From Trochalopteron elliotii (taxonomy: Eukaryota; Chordata; Aves; Passeriformes; Leiothrichidae), in NCBI GenBank assembly GCA_024734555.1, contig JANPWX010000619.1, positions 4,147,727 to 4,211,726 of the forward strand: a stretch of DNA of 64,000 nt, read 5' to 3'. Position numbers and translations under genes: made by a program. Shown in pieces: positions 24,701 through 37,769 of the stretch. Position 1 is the first letter of the stretch. The number at the start of each line of letters is the position of its first letter. The notes beneath the pieces were generated by a model that saw only the letters and a program-made list of their open reading frames with translations, had not been told where the DNA came from and did not search any database.

Positions 24701-27700
24701 TTTAGCTACAGGAATTTCCATTGTTATCTGAAGTCCTTAAATCAAAGTAGATTGTATTTGAAATGACTGCTCACTGGTTTTTTCTTATATTTTTTCACTC
24801 TAATTTTGACTTTACAGTAGAGCTGTTGTGAGCTAGTATCAGATACTGGCCTCTTTGTCTCACCAAGGTCTATATTCTCCATTCAGCATTCATTTTCTTA
24901 CAGTAAAATAACTCTGATGAAGCCAATGTTTCAAACTAGAGTCCATGACCTGCCCTTGCTCAGAGGAGTATCTCAGCTTACAGGACAGAAGGCTTACTAA
25001 TAAGTGCTTGTACAAAAGGACCTTGATCTGTATTGCCAGTGACGAACAAAAATAATATGGCTGTATATAAACACAGGTGTAAACGAAGCATGTAAATAAT
25101 CCATGCATACTTCAACATTCAAATGGATTGTTGGTACAATACACATGTTGTATTTACAGATGGATTACTGCAAATATATTTATTACATGCCTCTAGCTAT
25201 TGTTTCCTTTGTTAGAAAATAGAAATATTAAACAATCCAATGAGTTCTGAAATTAATAATTCAGAGAAGGAAGGGGAAGGAATATTCCATAAATGCTTGT
25301 TCATTCCACTTACACTCAATCCAGAAAAAGCTCTGTTGAGAGCAGCTTCCTCCCCTTTCTGTGCACTGCTAGGTTCACTGGATGGTGCATGAAAGGAGCA
25401 GAACCCAAGGTAAACACATCCCATCCTCTCCAAGCACAGCTAAGATAGTGAGGAGAGCTGGTTTAGTGGGAAAATAGTAAAGATTGTGCTGTTTATGTTA
25501 GTGAGCAATATTACCCATGTCATTTACTGTTACAGCAGTGTGAAAACTAATCTTTACCACAGGAAATAAGATTTTTAGCCTAGGATAGTGCAGGCATATC
25601 TAAAATGTCTGACAAAGTAAGTGCCTCAGGAAAAAGATTAGGCATTTAAAGGAATTAATAGCAGAGATCTTGTGGAGAGCTTGAAAACCCTTTCCAGTCT
25701 CTTCTGCAAAAGAGGAAATATCTGGGACAAATACAAAGGACAAAGTCAGAGAATCTGACAGGAGAAACATGGTGGATCAAATTGCAGAGAGCTGCAAAAA
25801 GGGCTGAAACCATCCTTTTGTCAAATTGCATGTGAATAGGAAAAATGTACTAGACTTACTAAAGAGAATTTGAAAAGGTACTGGGTCTGGGTAGGCAGAA
25901 GTACCTTGTTTATACATGAGCCCATAGAAGAGAGCCTAGGAATAATTCAGATACAAATGGGGTATTGACCTTGCAATGGAGTTCTGAAAATATCAGAGAG
26001 CGATTGAATGGCTGGTGTAGAAGTCGTGTGGCAGAGAGAAAGGAATGAATGATTGAATGTAGCATAATATAAATCACATACTTTAATTAATGCCTTGTTT
26101 CATAACACAGTTCCCAAACTCCAAGACAATTCGGTCTCTGGATTAATCACTGCTTTAGTCTTTCTCTTAAATTCATGCCTAATATTCATAAGGATTTAAG
26201 TTATATGATACATTTCCACCATCTTTTCTGTGATCAATTGAGTTTTCTCCTTTTTAACAGCCTAAACCATTACAGAACTATGCACTCAAGCTAAAATGAA
26301 AACAGCTACTTTCTATTCTAATAGCCTACTTATTAAGATTCTTTTCGACAATGCAGTGTCCCTTTCCTACAGAAACTGGACAGTAAATGACAAGACAGAA
26401 AAACCTAATTTAATATTTAAAGTTGATAATGCAACTAAAAATAAGTGACTATGAAAAAAACACATTGCACTGTGAAACACCAGAAAAAAACTGTATCAGG
26501 ATTTGAGTTTTTCCCCTTTGCTGACCATACATAGAAAGGATTGCTGTGGAGCTATGTTCAGCCTCTGGGTCTTCAGCAAGGCCCTTCATCCAAGGCCTTA
26601 AAATATAAAGCATTTTGACTTGCTGTAGGATATAAACATTGAATTCTCAGTATGACATACTTAATTTCAGTATTACGCCTAATACTTCGATATTTTTCAC
26701 ATTAGGTTTTCTTCACCTATAAGAAATTGCTATTTTGGGATTGGGTGAAACCTCAATGAAGGTATAGGTAAGACAGCCAGTTTTCACTTACCACAGATAT
26801 CACCAAAAGTTAAACTCCTTTTTGGAGGTTATTAGGAACAACTGACTACCACAGAAACACCACACAGGTTGTATGGAAGCACAGGTATCTGTGGTGCAGG
26901 TTACAAATACTGATAACATGGGTGTTTGTTTGTGTCTCTGGCAAGAGAATCACTGATGCTGTGACCATGAAGAAAGGCAGCAGAGGTTTCTGGCCACTCT
27001 GCTGAAAGACAAAAGTCTTAGAGCTGGAAGTAAAAGAGCTAACTAGAGGTGTATTCATGCTTGACTATGGAAATCACAGGCATTATGAGGGCAATTACCT
27101 CAAAGTAGGAGAACCTGCTAATGACTAATTATTTCTGTGTAAAATAAAAAAAAGGAAAGCCACTCAAGACTCCATATGGCTGCTGATTTCTCTTAGATGT
27201 AAGAATATATAGAATATGAAGCAAGGAAGTGCAAAAAGATTATGAACATCCAGCACCTGTAAGCAAAGCAATGATGGAAAATAGAAGCAGGTACAAGAAA
27301 GAATCAAAAGGCAAAACCAAGAGAAAACCTTTCTGCTTTCCACAACCCATAGTTTTTCCATTTCTTACCACTTTCTAATCACATATTCCCCCCACTTTAT
27401 GCAGGAAGCTACTTAAGTTATTAAAATACAGCTTTGAAAAGCGAGATTCAAAACAAGAACCATCTGTGTCAGACGCAGAGCATGCAGGAAGTCCCTCTCC
27501 CAGAACATAAATATGTTTACTTTCTCACAAAAATAGTCTGCTGTAATTTAAAAACTAGGAATGTTGTGAAAAGCATTGTCACTTTTCCAACTATGTCAAG
27601 GCATAAACCTGTAATTGAAAAAAGTGTACATATACATTAAATTTTCTATACATAAATTGTGTAATATGTTTAATATGCAATCCTCATTTTGGTGGATAAA

Positions 27701-29801
27701 CAATACTTTAAGTCTTCTTACCACAAAAGTACATGATTAGCAGGTATCAACTGAAAATAAATACTGCAGAAAGACTATAAACTATATCAGAATAATGATG
27801 ATAATTTCCATGTTTTAGAATTCTCATTCTTTTTTTAACAATTTTTTTTCTTGATACATCACATTTATCAGCTGTTGCCATATTTTTACTGATCTGTTAA
27901 GTTTATTTAACAACACTTGTAAAGTTTTCTAAATGAGTAAGTTAAAAACAGATCTATGCTAACAGCTAATTGAAGCCATTTAAGAATTTTAGCAAACCTG
28001 AATTTGTTTGCCTTAGTATTCTATATCATTTATTTAGTAGATCAGAAAACAAAAGGGATTAATGTTCCACCTTGAATATCAATAATTTTAAAATGCAGCT
28101 GTCTTATTGTCATTGGATAGTCTGAGATCTGCATACCAGAGGTGTCTCCTTCAAAGTGAGATGAAGGAACATTAAATCTTTCATTAACATATTTTTCTAC
28201 CATCTCTTTTTCAATCATTTTGGCCAAATTACAAAATAAGCAATCCTATTCTATGCACTTTAACAAACTTCCGTCTAAAATTTTCCATTCCAAAAAAAAA
28301 ACCAACCACAAGCTTTGTTCTATTCCAACTCATACTGAAATTATTAATGCATTCATTTTCTCTGGTTGTTTCCAGAATCATCCTTGGAAACCAGAGTATT
28401 TGAGACTTACATTTATTTTCATTTGTAAGTGAACATTATGGTAATTTTTGTTAACTGAATTCATGATTCTACATCTCTGCATGGCATTGTGTTTAATTCT
28501 ATTAATTATTAACAGAAAGATTGAAGGAATTTTCTACTTCTCAGGCTTTTTTTCTTCAGAAGCCAATAAAGAATTCAAGGACCTTTTTTGAGGACTACAG
28601 AAATCTTTGGGAAAGCACTTTTAAAAGCAATAACATTTTTAAGATAAAGGCAGAAAGGGAAAATCAATTTCTAAAATGGTAATATTTCCCTGATGGAAAG
28701 AATTCAAAATTAGTAAGCTGGTGTAGCTTCAGAAAGTAGGTTAAAATACTTTCAGGCTTTTCACTCCTTGAATTTATTAATCCCTATGAAGTTAATGCAT
28801 TTGTACTGACACTTCCACAGAACCTGAAGCGTTTGATTTACATTGGATCAATGTATTTTATTTGTTGAAAATGGATCCATTAAAAATCTCTCCTTTTATT
28901 GCTAAAGGAATTTCTTCTCCCCCGGTTTAAAACAGCCATGACAAAAATAAAAACACCATGAATATGCTGTCAGTAAGTACAGAAACAAGAGAACTGACTT
29001 TGATTATTTTTTCACTCTGCCAGCAGGCCTGCTTATGACACAAACAGTGGTGTGTGGACATCAGTAGATTAACATGAAGAGGTCAATAAGGTGGAGTTGC
29101 ATATGTTTAATTAAAAAAGTTCTCTGTGCCATTATTTGAAATTCTGTTGCTAAAGTCAGTCCACCAAACAATTCCAGTAGTAGTCCAATCCTCCTTATTT
29201 TTCCTTAATATAGTTCTTATATAGAATGACTCCCTGCTTTGGAAAATCTCCTGTTTCACTCCAGTAACATCCTTTATACAGTATATATATTTATTCCTCT
29301 TTTTTTATATTAACCAATTTTAGATGAGGTTAAACCCCTTTATGTAAACTCCAGGTATGACACTTGACTGGTCATAGATTATATACGTAACAAAACTGGG
29401 AAAATTACAAGGCAAAATAATTTCCATTTGTATTTTAAAAAGCAAATACATCTTTTGGATGTGTTTTGCTCCCAAGTATATTGCTTCTCAACATATTGGA
29501 ACAATATGGACCTTGAGTTCATCTCATAGCCCAGGGTTGGATTGAGCCAGTTTAACAAACTGAAGTTAATTACAAAAAAAAAAAACCTCTTGATCTGTAA
29601 CTAGAGTTTGTAGAGCTTATGTTTTAATTACAGTCCTTTTAAGGTTTCTAGAGACTACAGTGGCAGATTTAATTAATTCAAAAGCACCTAACAGTAGCAT
29701 AATGACAAATTGTATCTGAAGAAACCTGGATGATCAATCAGAAATTAAACTGTCTGTTGCCTTAGCTCTGTTCAGTCAAAGAGATGATAGATCTTTTGGT
29801 G
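21707..29801. other. Non-coding unique sequence, no gene seen
   Basis: About 8.1 kb with dense stops in all frames and no recognised LTR or LINE. Pyrimidine tracts ending in AG occur (for example CCTTTCTCTAAACAG near 23285) but are not followed by an open frame that resembles an exon. Confidence 0.65.
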
Positions 29802-29813
29802 ACCACCACATTA

Positions 29814-29816
<3 letters not shown>
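29802..29816. repeat. Direct repeat flanking microsatellite, left copy
   Basis: ACCACCACATTAATG, identical to 29886-29900. Its last bases run straight into the ATG array. Confidence 0.95.

Positions 29817-29882
<66 letters not shown>
29814..29882. repeat. (ATG)23 trinucleotide microsatellite
   Basis: Twenty-three ATG triplets, with one substitution (GTG) at the seventh unit, 29832-29834. This is long and pure for a triplet array. The flanking 15-bp direct repeats show that the flank was copied along with the array, by slippage or unequal exchange. No open frame of protein character runs through it. Confidence 0.97.
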
Positions 29883-29883
<1 letters not shown>

Positions 29884-29885
29884 CA

Positions 29886-29900
29886 ACCACCACATTAATG
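29886..29900. repeat. Direct repeat flanking microsatellite, right copy
   Basis: ACCACCACATTAATG, the second copy, 84 bp (28 triplets) downstream of the first. It continues into GCCACCAGAGAG, where array and duplication end. Confidence 0.95.
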
Positions 29901-32900
29901 CCACCAGAGAGAGCGCTCAACAACTAAGAGGGGAAAACGGAAGCAGCAACCCAGCTTTGTCACTTTGAAGGACTTAGTTGTAGATCTATAGAAAATGTAT
30001 AGAAATATATAGAAAAATACTGGTACACTCTATACACTCTGACCTCTGTGCAGAATGGACCTGAATTAATAATCACTGTAATTTTCAGGATTTAGTATTG
30101 CTGGCATAATATTTATAATGAATATCGCTGCAATAAAGACAACTCAATTTCTGGAATAGACTCTTTCCAAAGAGACTCAATTCATCTTCTTTTGGGAGGT
30201 ATTTGGTATATTCCAAGCTTGGGATATAGTAACATCATTTCAGCATTTAGATAGGATTTTCTCTCACTTCCATTTTGCTCTAATATTTGTGGTTATCAGT
30301 GCCACATAGGGAAAAAAAAAAAAAAGACATTGATTTCCCAGGAAATTATTCCAAAAAGCAGACAAAGCAGAATGGAAATCATCAGTATTCACAATAATAT
30401 TCCTTAAATGTTTGGCAGAAAAGACAAGTTCTCTTCACAAGAAAAATTGGACAGTAATACCTTTCATAAGGAATGTCATAAACTTCCCTGAAACCTCAAG
30501 AGACAGAACTAACCTAATACTCACCTTCTGCAATGAGTTTGGAAGTGACAGCCCTATTAGCAAACTAATTAGCAATCCGTTTTACATGGCTAAATTAATT
30601 TTCATGGCTTAATTATAAACCCTTTATGAACTTAAAACTTTTAGATGTTCCATTTTTAATAAGAAATTTTACCTTAAAACTCATCATATTGAACTACTAA
30701 TTTAAATTTCTACAGTGAGTGATGTTTAAAATATATTAATGATTATATTACCATACTCCTTTTAAATAATAAAATACCAACCATATGCATTCTTCATTGC
30801 TTTTATATTACAGTCTAAATACAACTGTATTTTAATACAAGTATGCAATTAAATTTTTGCAAGTACACATTACATCTGCTTGTAATAAGATACAACTGGA
30901 TTGTCAGGATATTGTTTTCAATAGTGCAAGCATTGTTCATTCAGCACAGTCTCGTGAGGGATACCTCCAGCTAGAAAGTAATGCAGACAAGTCAGAGTAG
31001 ACCCATAAAGCCAAATAGTTGGTTATAAGGATTCAATGTCCAGATTATATTTATTACAGCAGTGGTGGAGTTTGGTTTTTAAACTTTGGGGTAACTCTAG
31101 CTTGGTCTAACTGACAGTTTTCCTCTGAAGCAGCACCTGGAACACATCTTCCAGATCAGTTTCATGCAAAAGAAAGCCAAAAAGGAGACTGAAAGGATTG
31201 ACTGGAACTGCTTCAAAATACAAACCAAAGCATAAATCAGGAATGAGCAGATTCATCTCAAACCAAACTCTTGATCCAGACATAAATTAGACACACCCTT
31301 GAGATCAACATATTGACCTTTCTGTCCAGAGACTTTTTGTTGAAATCTGATAATAAAATACAAATTTCACACTTGTTACTGCTGAAACCAAAATCTCTGA
31401 AACCTCTGAGGACACTAACTGCTCTGTAGAAACAAATAATCAAACCATTCTTATCCCTAACCCTTGATCTGGAAAAGAAAAGGATTTGACATCGAATGAC
31501 GGGGGAAAAAACCCAAAGACAGACTTCTCAACCTCTTATGGACTCTTAAATGAATGAGTAGTAGTTGACTCCCTTTCAAGACAGAAATTCCAACAGTATG
31601 GGAGCACAAAATATCCACTGAAATTGCCTCTTGCATATAACTGCCATTTCCTGAAGAAAAGTTATCTTTGTGATGGTCTTTCCTAATTCACTCTGAGAGA
31701 ACTGAGACCTTCATGACTGGCAATGGAAAATTTAGATAAGGTATAGGTCATACTGCCTGGAAGAAGTAAGCAAGAAAACACAATGAAATAACAGTGACAC
31801 AAAGTGCACAAAGTGACAAAGGGCACAATAAAATGCAAAGAAAATAGATCATGGAATGCCCAGGTCAATTAACCCAGTGAGTCAAAAACCAGATAGATTG
31901 GCCTTGGTCCATTTCCTCCCTCAGTGCTCCAGACTGAGCAGACGAGAAGAGCTCAAAGACTTTCCATTTGTTTCAGTACTGTCTTGCAACCTCTTCCTTT
32001 GACCATCCCTCAGAGTCAAAACAGACAGCTCTATCTACAGCCTCTTCTGGGCTGTCTGCTCCTTCCCTGTGGGAGGCCAGGTAGGTTCCTCCAAGAGAAC
32101 TCATATCAAAGCTGAGGAATTATTTCATTCTTACAGATAGCATGGTTAGAACCATGATAAATTTGATATACACCCCTATGTAGTTCTTCACTAGGCCCAA
32201 TGCCCTAGCTGTCTTTGGACAACTTGGGGAGATGACTATTTCAAATGTCATTCAGCATTTCCTTTCCTTTGCCCGCTCTTGGCAAGATTGCTGACACAGT
32301 TCAGAAGGCTGAGCAGGTAAGAGACATCATTTCCTTACAGTTGCCTAGGAATGTACCAAAGAAAGACGTTAGTCCACAGTCTTAAAGGAAACACGTGAAT
32401 GCAACAGATCCCCTGTTCTCAACTTAAATAACAGCCTGATGCTGGGTGAAGGATACTCCTTTAGGACAATCAGCTGTGTTATGACTCAGTCTGTCACCAG
32501 TGCAGAGTAAGGTACACTCTCCTAGCTAGCCCAGGCATTCACAGACAGCTGTATGTGTGCATATCCCATTCTTCACCCCCAAGTGCAAACTACAGCTGTT
32601 CACTCTCCTTGTTTAGAGGGTTTGTTTTACTGTCATTAGAAGAAAATCTTTCTTCTTCCTTCTTTTTCTAAGCTGAAAAATGGCCACTTGTTAGGGGTGC
32701 ACAGAGAAAAAACTTCCTTACAAATTTCAGTTGATAAGTCCATGAAATCAGTAACAGATTTTGAATATTTTGAAATCTGCTGCCTGTGAACTACATGTAA
32801 GAAAAATCTGATTTTGTCATCTTAGTCCTCAAAAGTTGTGTTTTGGAAAAATGAGCAATATAATACAAGTCTTCTTTCACACTAGAAAAACGTTACTTTT

Positions 32901-33850
32901 CCTTCTATCAGTCAGCTTCTTCAGTTAGAAATCTGTTGATCATGAAATTGCACATATGAATGTTTCAATACTTATGTTCCTCTTGTGTTTTTTCACCTTC
33001 TAATTTATAATTTAGAGAAAGTTAGAATTTCATACAATATTTTGCAGTTTCCTATTAATTGCTTACCAGGTCAATGTTTCAATCAACAGTTTCGCATTTT
33101 TTAGCAGCCAACAAAAACAAAGAAGTTTAATATTCCTGAAAGGTAGCTCTGATATTTCAGAGTGCTAATTCTACATTTTAGTAAATTATAATTATTCCCA
33201 TAGCCCTAAAGATCTTAACCTTTTCAAATGGATCTAGGTTTTCTGATTGGGTAACCTCTAGATTTCTCTCTCACTGGATTAAGACAAGTGACAGAGGTCA
33301 CTGACATACAAGTGCATCTTGATGAGCCTGAAAGGCAAAGTTAAGAGCTGGATTTAAACTCTGTCCTAACCAAGGTTTCCCCCTTTGTTGTGAAGAATGT
33401 GAAAACACTTTTAATAGAGACCACTAAAAAAGCAGAAATGTTGATAGTAAAATTAACTTTGACATAATTTTTTAGCCCTGTTATTTTCCACCATGTTGTC
33501 AAAATATAAAATTGAAAAACTGATCTGAGAGTCTTACAGCTGCTATGGATACATAACTGTGGCAATGATGTGTTTCTTTCCTGATGAACAAGCAATATAA
33601 ATATATCTGTTATTTACAAGTATGTTGCTTCATCTATCAAGGCTGCACAGAACAGACTGCATGAAGTAGGTAAGTGAAGCATGGCAGAGAGTGATAAAAA
33701 TGAAAAATTACTCCCACTTCAGCTATGCTAATTCTGAGCCATGTTTACAATGTTTACAACACCTTATAAGGTAATGCCTCCAAGAATAGAGCTTTAATGA
33801 AAATTGCATCAGAATATTCAAACTAAAATATTCCTTTTCAGCTTATTTCA
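29901..33850. other. Non-coding unique sequence, AT-rich
   Basis: No recognised gene or transposon. A 14-base poly(A) run lies near 30311. The stretch at about 30540-30640 is unusually rich in TAAT/ATTA cores (CTAATTAGC, AAATTAATTTTC, CTTAATTATAAACC), a pattern common in homeobox-bound enhancers but also frequent by chance in AT-rich DNA. Confidence 0.6.
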
Positions 33851-33945
33851 CTCAAATAAAAGGAATTCAAATGCCCAACTCAAAAAAAAAAAAAAAAAAG
33901 CAAAAAAAAAAAAAAAGCTCAAAGGATTTTAAATGCCCAACTCAA
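33851..33945. repeat. Short duplication separated by two poly(A) runs
   Basis: The left copy (33851-33883, CTCAAATAAAAGGAATTCAA then ATGCCCAACTCAA) and the right copy (33918-33945, CTCAAAGGATTTTAAATGCC then CAACTCAA) are near-identical about 67 bp apart. Between them lie A18 (33882-33899), GC, and A15 (33902-33916). The shared 15-mer AAATGCCCAACTCAA is exact. The layout could be a tandem duplication with A-tract expansion, or a retroposed poly(A) tail bounded by target-site duplications. Confidence 0.85.
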
Positions 33946-36900
33946 TAATATGAAGTATTAATTTATCTGAGCGGAAAAGGTCTGCATGACTACAAAGTCA
34001 TATTTCTGTGACACCAGTTGTATAATGAGAATGGCTCTTTGAAGTCAGGAATACAAGTGAAAATCATTTGATAATTACCCAATAATGGGATGCAATAAGT
34101 TGCAATATTTCCTTGCATTTAGCTCCTTCATCTCCCTGTATAGAACTGGAGAGTAATTTAAAGCAGGAGGCTGATTGAAATGCTTTTAAAAATTGCCTGG
34201 AGAAACTTAGACATCTTCTTTTACAGTATGAACAATAGTCCAACATCTTTCATGCCAGGGTTTGGCAACATGGATAATGCCAGGCTTTCACCATGTGTAT
34301 TTGTGGGGTAATTGTCAATAGGTGGAAGCAGCTGCCACCTTAAACATCCTTGATTTAACTAAGGAAGTAGAAACCAAGATCTGTGCCAAAAGCAAACCTT
34401 CCAGGACAGAAGAATATGATGCTCTGTCTTCACAGTTTATGATGCCATAGGGGCATATTGAAAGGTAGTGAAAACTAGGCTTCACAGCAAGGCTTCACTG
34501 GAAGCACTGTTCCTGGGGTTGCAGTAGATAGATGGTTACAGAAACAGACTACTTCTTGGTCTTTGGCGGATTTTGCCTTCACCAAGATGACTTGTGTCTG
34601 CCCCCACCCTCTTGGGATTAATGAATGGTATCAGCTTCATGCAGGGAGGAAAAACAGATATAAAGGACCCAGTGTGGTCCCCTTCTGCCAAAGGCCAGGG
34701 CAAAATCAGAGCTGGAGGGCCTCTGCACTTCTGCTATACACTCAGAAATGGAATTATACCATTACATGGAAATTCAGTATCAACTCTATTTTCCCATGGC
34801 TGTAGTGACAAATATTTTCCCCTTTTTATGAGAGAGAACTGAGAAAAACTTCCTTCAGGCCTCGTGACAGGCAGACACTGAGGTACATAATCTGCTCCTA
34901 CCCTTTGGTCCAAGAGAGAAGGACGTGAAGCTGAGGGAGTGCTTTCTGTAGGGTACGCCTGCCATGTGATGAGAAAGGAGTGGGTGGATTTCTCACAAAA
35001 CTATTGAAAAAGAGCTGCTACGTTTGTTATCTAAAGGTACATACTCCGCTCCTGCAATTTTCCCTAACTTTGTGATTCTGTTCTATTTGTGTTAACAAAA
35101 ATTTTCATTACTGTAATTTAGTAAAAATTTTCTGACTCGTAAGGAAATACTTGTGGGCTTCACCAACTTTCCCACACTTTCCCAGAAGGGACTCTAGTTT
35201 ATTACATTACTTTCTCGTCCAATCCAGAGCTCTTGAGTTGAGGCAGATTTTCCAAACCCAGTAGATGTGTGACATTTTGGGGAAGAAAATGTGGATTAAA
35301 TGTACAAGATTTAAAGGGGGAATAGGTCCTTGGAGGAGGATATATTACATCCCTTTCAGTATTTGTTTCATTCACACTCATTTTTAAAGTACAATATATT
35401 TTTTGTTTGTTTCCTTTAAATCTAGGGAGGAAGCAGACTTTACAGGCAGCAAAGCTTTGTGGAGTAATCCAAATTCCATTGCAATTTGGGGTGGGACATT
35501 TATCGTATCTTTCAAGTCATACAGAATATCTTTCAAAGATACTGAAATTTTTACTTTTCTCCACAAGTTCAGACACCTAGGAATTAGGCCTCCCGCTTTT
35601 ACCATTCCTGGGTTCTCTTCTTAAATTAGTCCCTAGGATTCAGTGCATACTGCCAAAACTTTGTATTTTCCATCCAGAGTACAAAAAGTGATAGGCAAGA
35701 AAAAATTTATTCTTATCTACGAGGTTATTTTTATTATTGTCATACTGATTTAAAATCACTTATACGAGAAAAAAATTATAACAAAACCTCTGCATATGGT
35801 TCCATTTTCTAATGTTGTTATTACAAATGAAGTTTATGTAAGTAATTCCAGAGATATTCTTATCTTGGCCAGGTTTCAGCTGAAAAGCAGCCTTTTCTTT
35901 AAATCTATCACTGTTCTTTTTCTGTTGTTGGCTTTGGTCTTTCTATTTAAACCAGATCTGTGGAGGAGATCTAGACAAAATCAGCAGTGTTTGTTATCCT
36001 TACATTGATGACTTCTCTGGACAATAGTTCAGAAGACAAAAAGTACACAAAGTCATTGCTTAACAATTCTTAGGTATCAAAAAACATTTCATAGAGTCTT
36101 AAACATCTCCTTCACTATGCAAGTATTTCAATTCAATCTAATATTCACTATGTATTAAGCAGAGAACCCCAGTGACAAACAGTAATTCCATAGGAAAAAA
36201 AAAAATAAAATCAAAAAACAGGCACTGAAGAAGCAGAATTGAATTACTTGTTTTGAAGACATTTGATATAGATGATGTATCTCATACCAATGCAATCTAT
36301 AATTATTTGCAAGATCTATTAAGTTTAGTAAATTTAATGGATTTGTTATTACAAATAAGTTTCCTTTTGGAATATCCCATAACCAATGGACCAATAAAAC
36401 TTATTAGAAATGGACAACCCACTTTGCCTACATGATTTTTAGACTCTGCCATTATAAACTTTGCTTCAATTACATAAAAAACTGAGATTAAAGTATAGCT
36501 TATTTCATTGTTTACTTTGTATGTAATAAGGACGTTAAGCATATTACACATAGGTCAGGGTCATGAAAGCGTTGATATGCTGCCAAACATTCCCACTCTT
36601 CAGAGACATCACATGCTTCAATAAACCCACCTGTACAGACAATGCCTTCAGAACTGTTATCCGTACACAATGTCAGCACCATCTCTCAGGGAGTTGGCAG
36701 TAACACCTTGTCACCCTCACTTTTCTTGGCTTCATAGACTGACAACAGCTATTGCTGAGGCAATATGCATAGGTCACAAACAATGAACATGACCCACCTC
36801 AGCTGTCTAAGTGAATTAAAAAGCTTCAAACATGCATCTGGTTGTTATGGTAGCCATGCACAAATTAACAAATCCATTTCATGTACTTTTAACATAATCT

Positions 36901-37769
36901 CTCCTATGATATTTACATTGTTTTCCCCTGTGTGACACCATCCAAGGGCAGTTATACATAGATGCTTTCACATAATTTTAATTGAAGGCAATAAAAAATA
37001 AAAATTATATTTTCAAAGTACAATAAAAAACCTTTCAGGCATAATTAAAATTATGTTCAGTTTGTTACATCAAAATCTGACAAGGATTTATGGCATAAAA
37101 CCCAAATTTGTCCAGCCAGTGTTTTTTCTAGCAAAAACATTTTTCCATTACTAATTTAAGCATAGTCCATTATTGAATTCAAAATCTGAAACTGTTTTAG
37201 CTAAATAATACAGATGATCATTTTCTAATGCAAATTGCATTGCACCAATGATGATGCAATTGCTATCAGAATCACACTATACATAAAGATTAATTAATTG
37301 CTGGACTGAAATTTGTGAATATCTAAGAATCAAGAACTACAACATGACCTAAATTTCTTAAAAGAAGACAGATCTCCATTCCAATACAAACTATGTTCTT
37401 CAATAGAGCTAATTTTCTAAATCTGAAGACCATTTTTTTGAAAGAGAAGAATCAAGCAAAGATATGATTACGTATAGCTACATAAGTAACTGCTAAAGAG
37501 ATATTCAGTGAAGATAGGAGATTGAAAATATCTTACATTATATATATTGATACATCAAATGAAAAAGGAGTAAAATGTTTAGGGAAGTTAATCTCTGGGA
37601 ATACTCATAGGTAGTAAAGGTAAAGCAAATGAGAATGAAAGCTTTTATAGTATACATAGAGCAAAATATATTGTAATAGTGGTATAGTCTCACCATTGGA
37701 TTTTGATATCTGCTATAAAGTTGAAAAGTGTTTCTTAGCTTTATGGTACGAGTTTAAAAACAAAGCAGA
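33946..37769. other. Non-coding unique sequence, no gene seen
   Basis: The 34.25-35.1 kb part is less AT-rich and includes a TATA-like GATATAAAGG near 34657, but no poly(A) signal or LTR-style ends were found, so I leave it unclassified. The 36.9-37.3 kb part is AT-rich and carries the POU-type inverted motif at 37228-37240. Confidence 0.6.
37228..37240. promoter_or_regulatory. POU octamer in near-palindrome (candidate)
   Basis: ATGCAAATTGCAT contains the exact octamer ATGCAAAT and is an inverted repeat (ATGCAA, A, TTGCAT). Twelve bases later ATGATGCAATTGC repeats the half-site. Exact octamer matches are bound by OCT/POU proteins. Use here is inference. Confidence 0.35.

Noticed and set aside
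29814..29882. ATG/GAT array considered as a poly-Asp or poly-Met coding tract
   Set aside because: The surrounding frames close quickly and show no protein character, so a plain microsatellite explains it.
34250..35100. Less AT-rich block with a TATA-like GATATAAAGG, considered as another LTR
   Set aside because: No TG...CA ends, poly(A) signal at a sensible distance, or familiar family blocks could be found.
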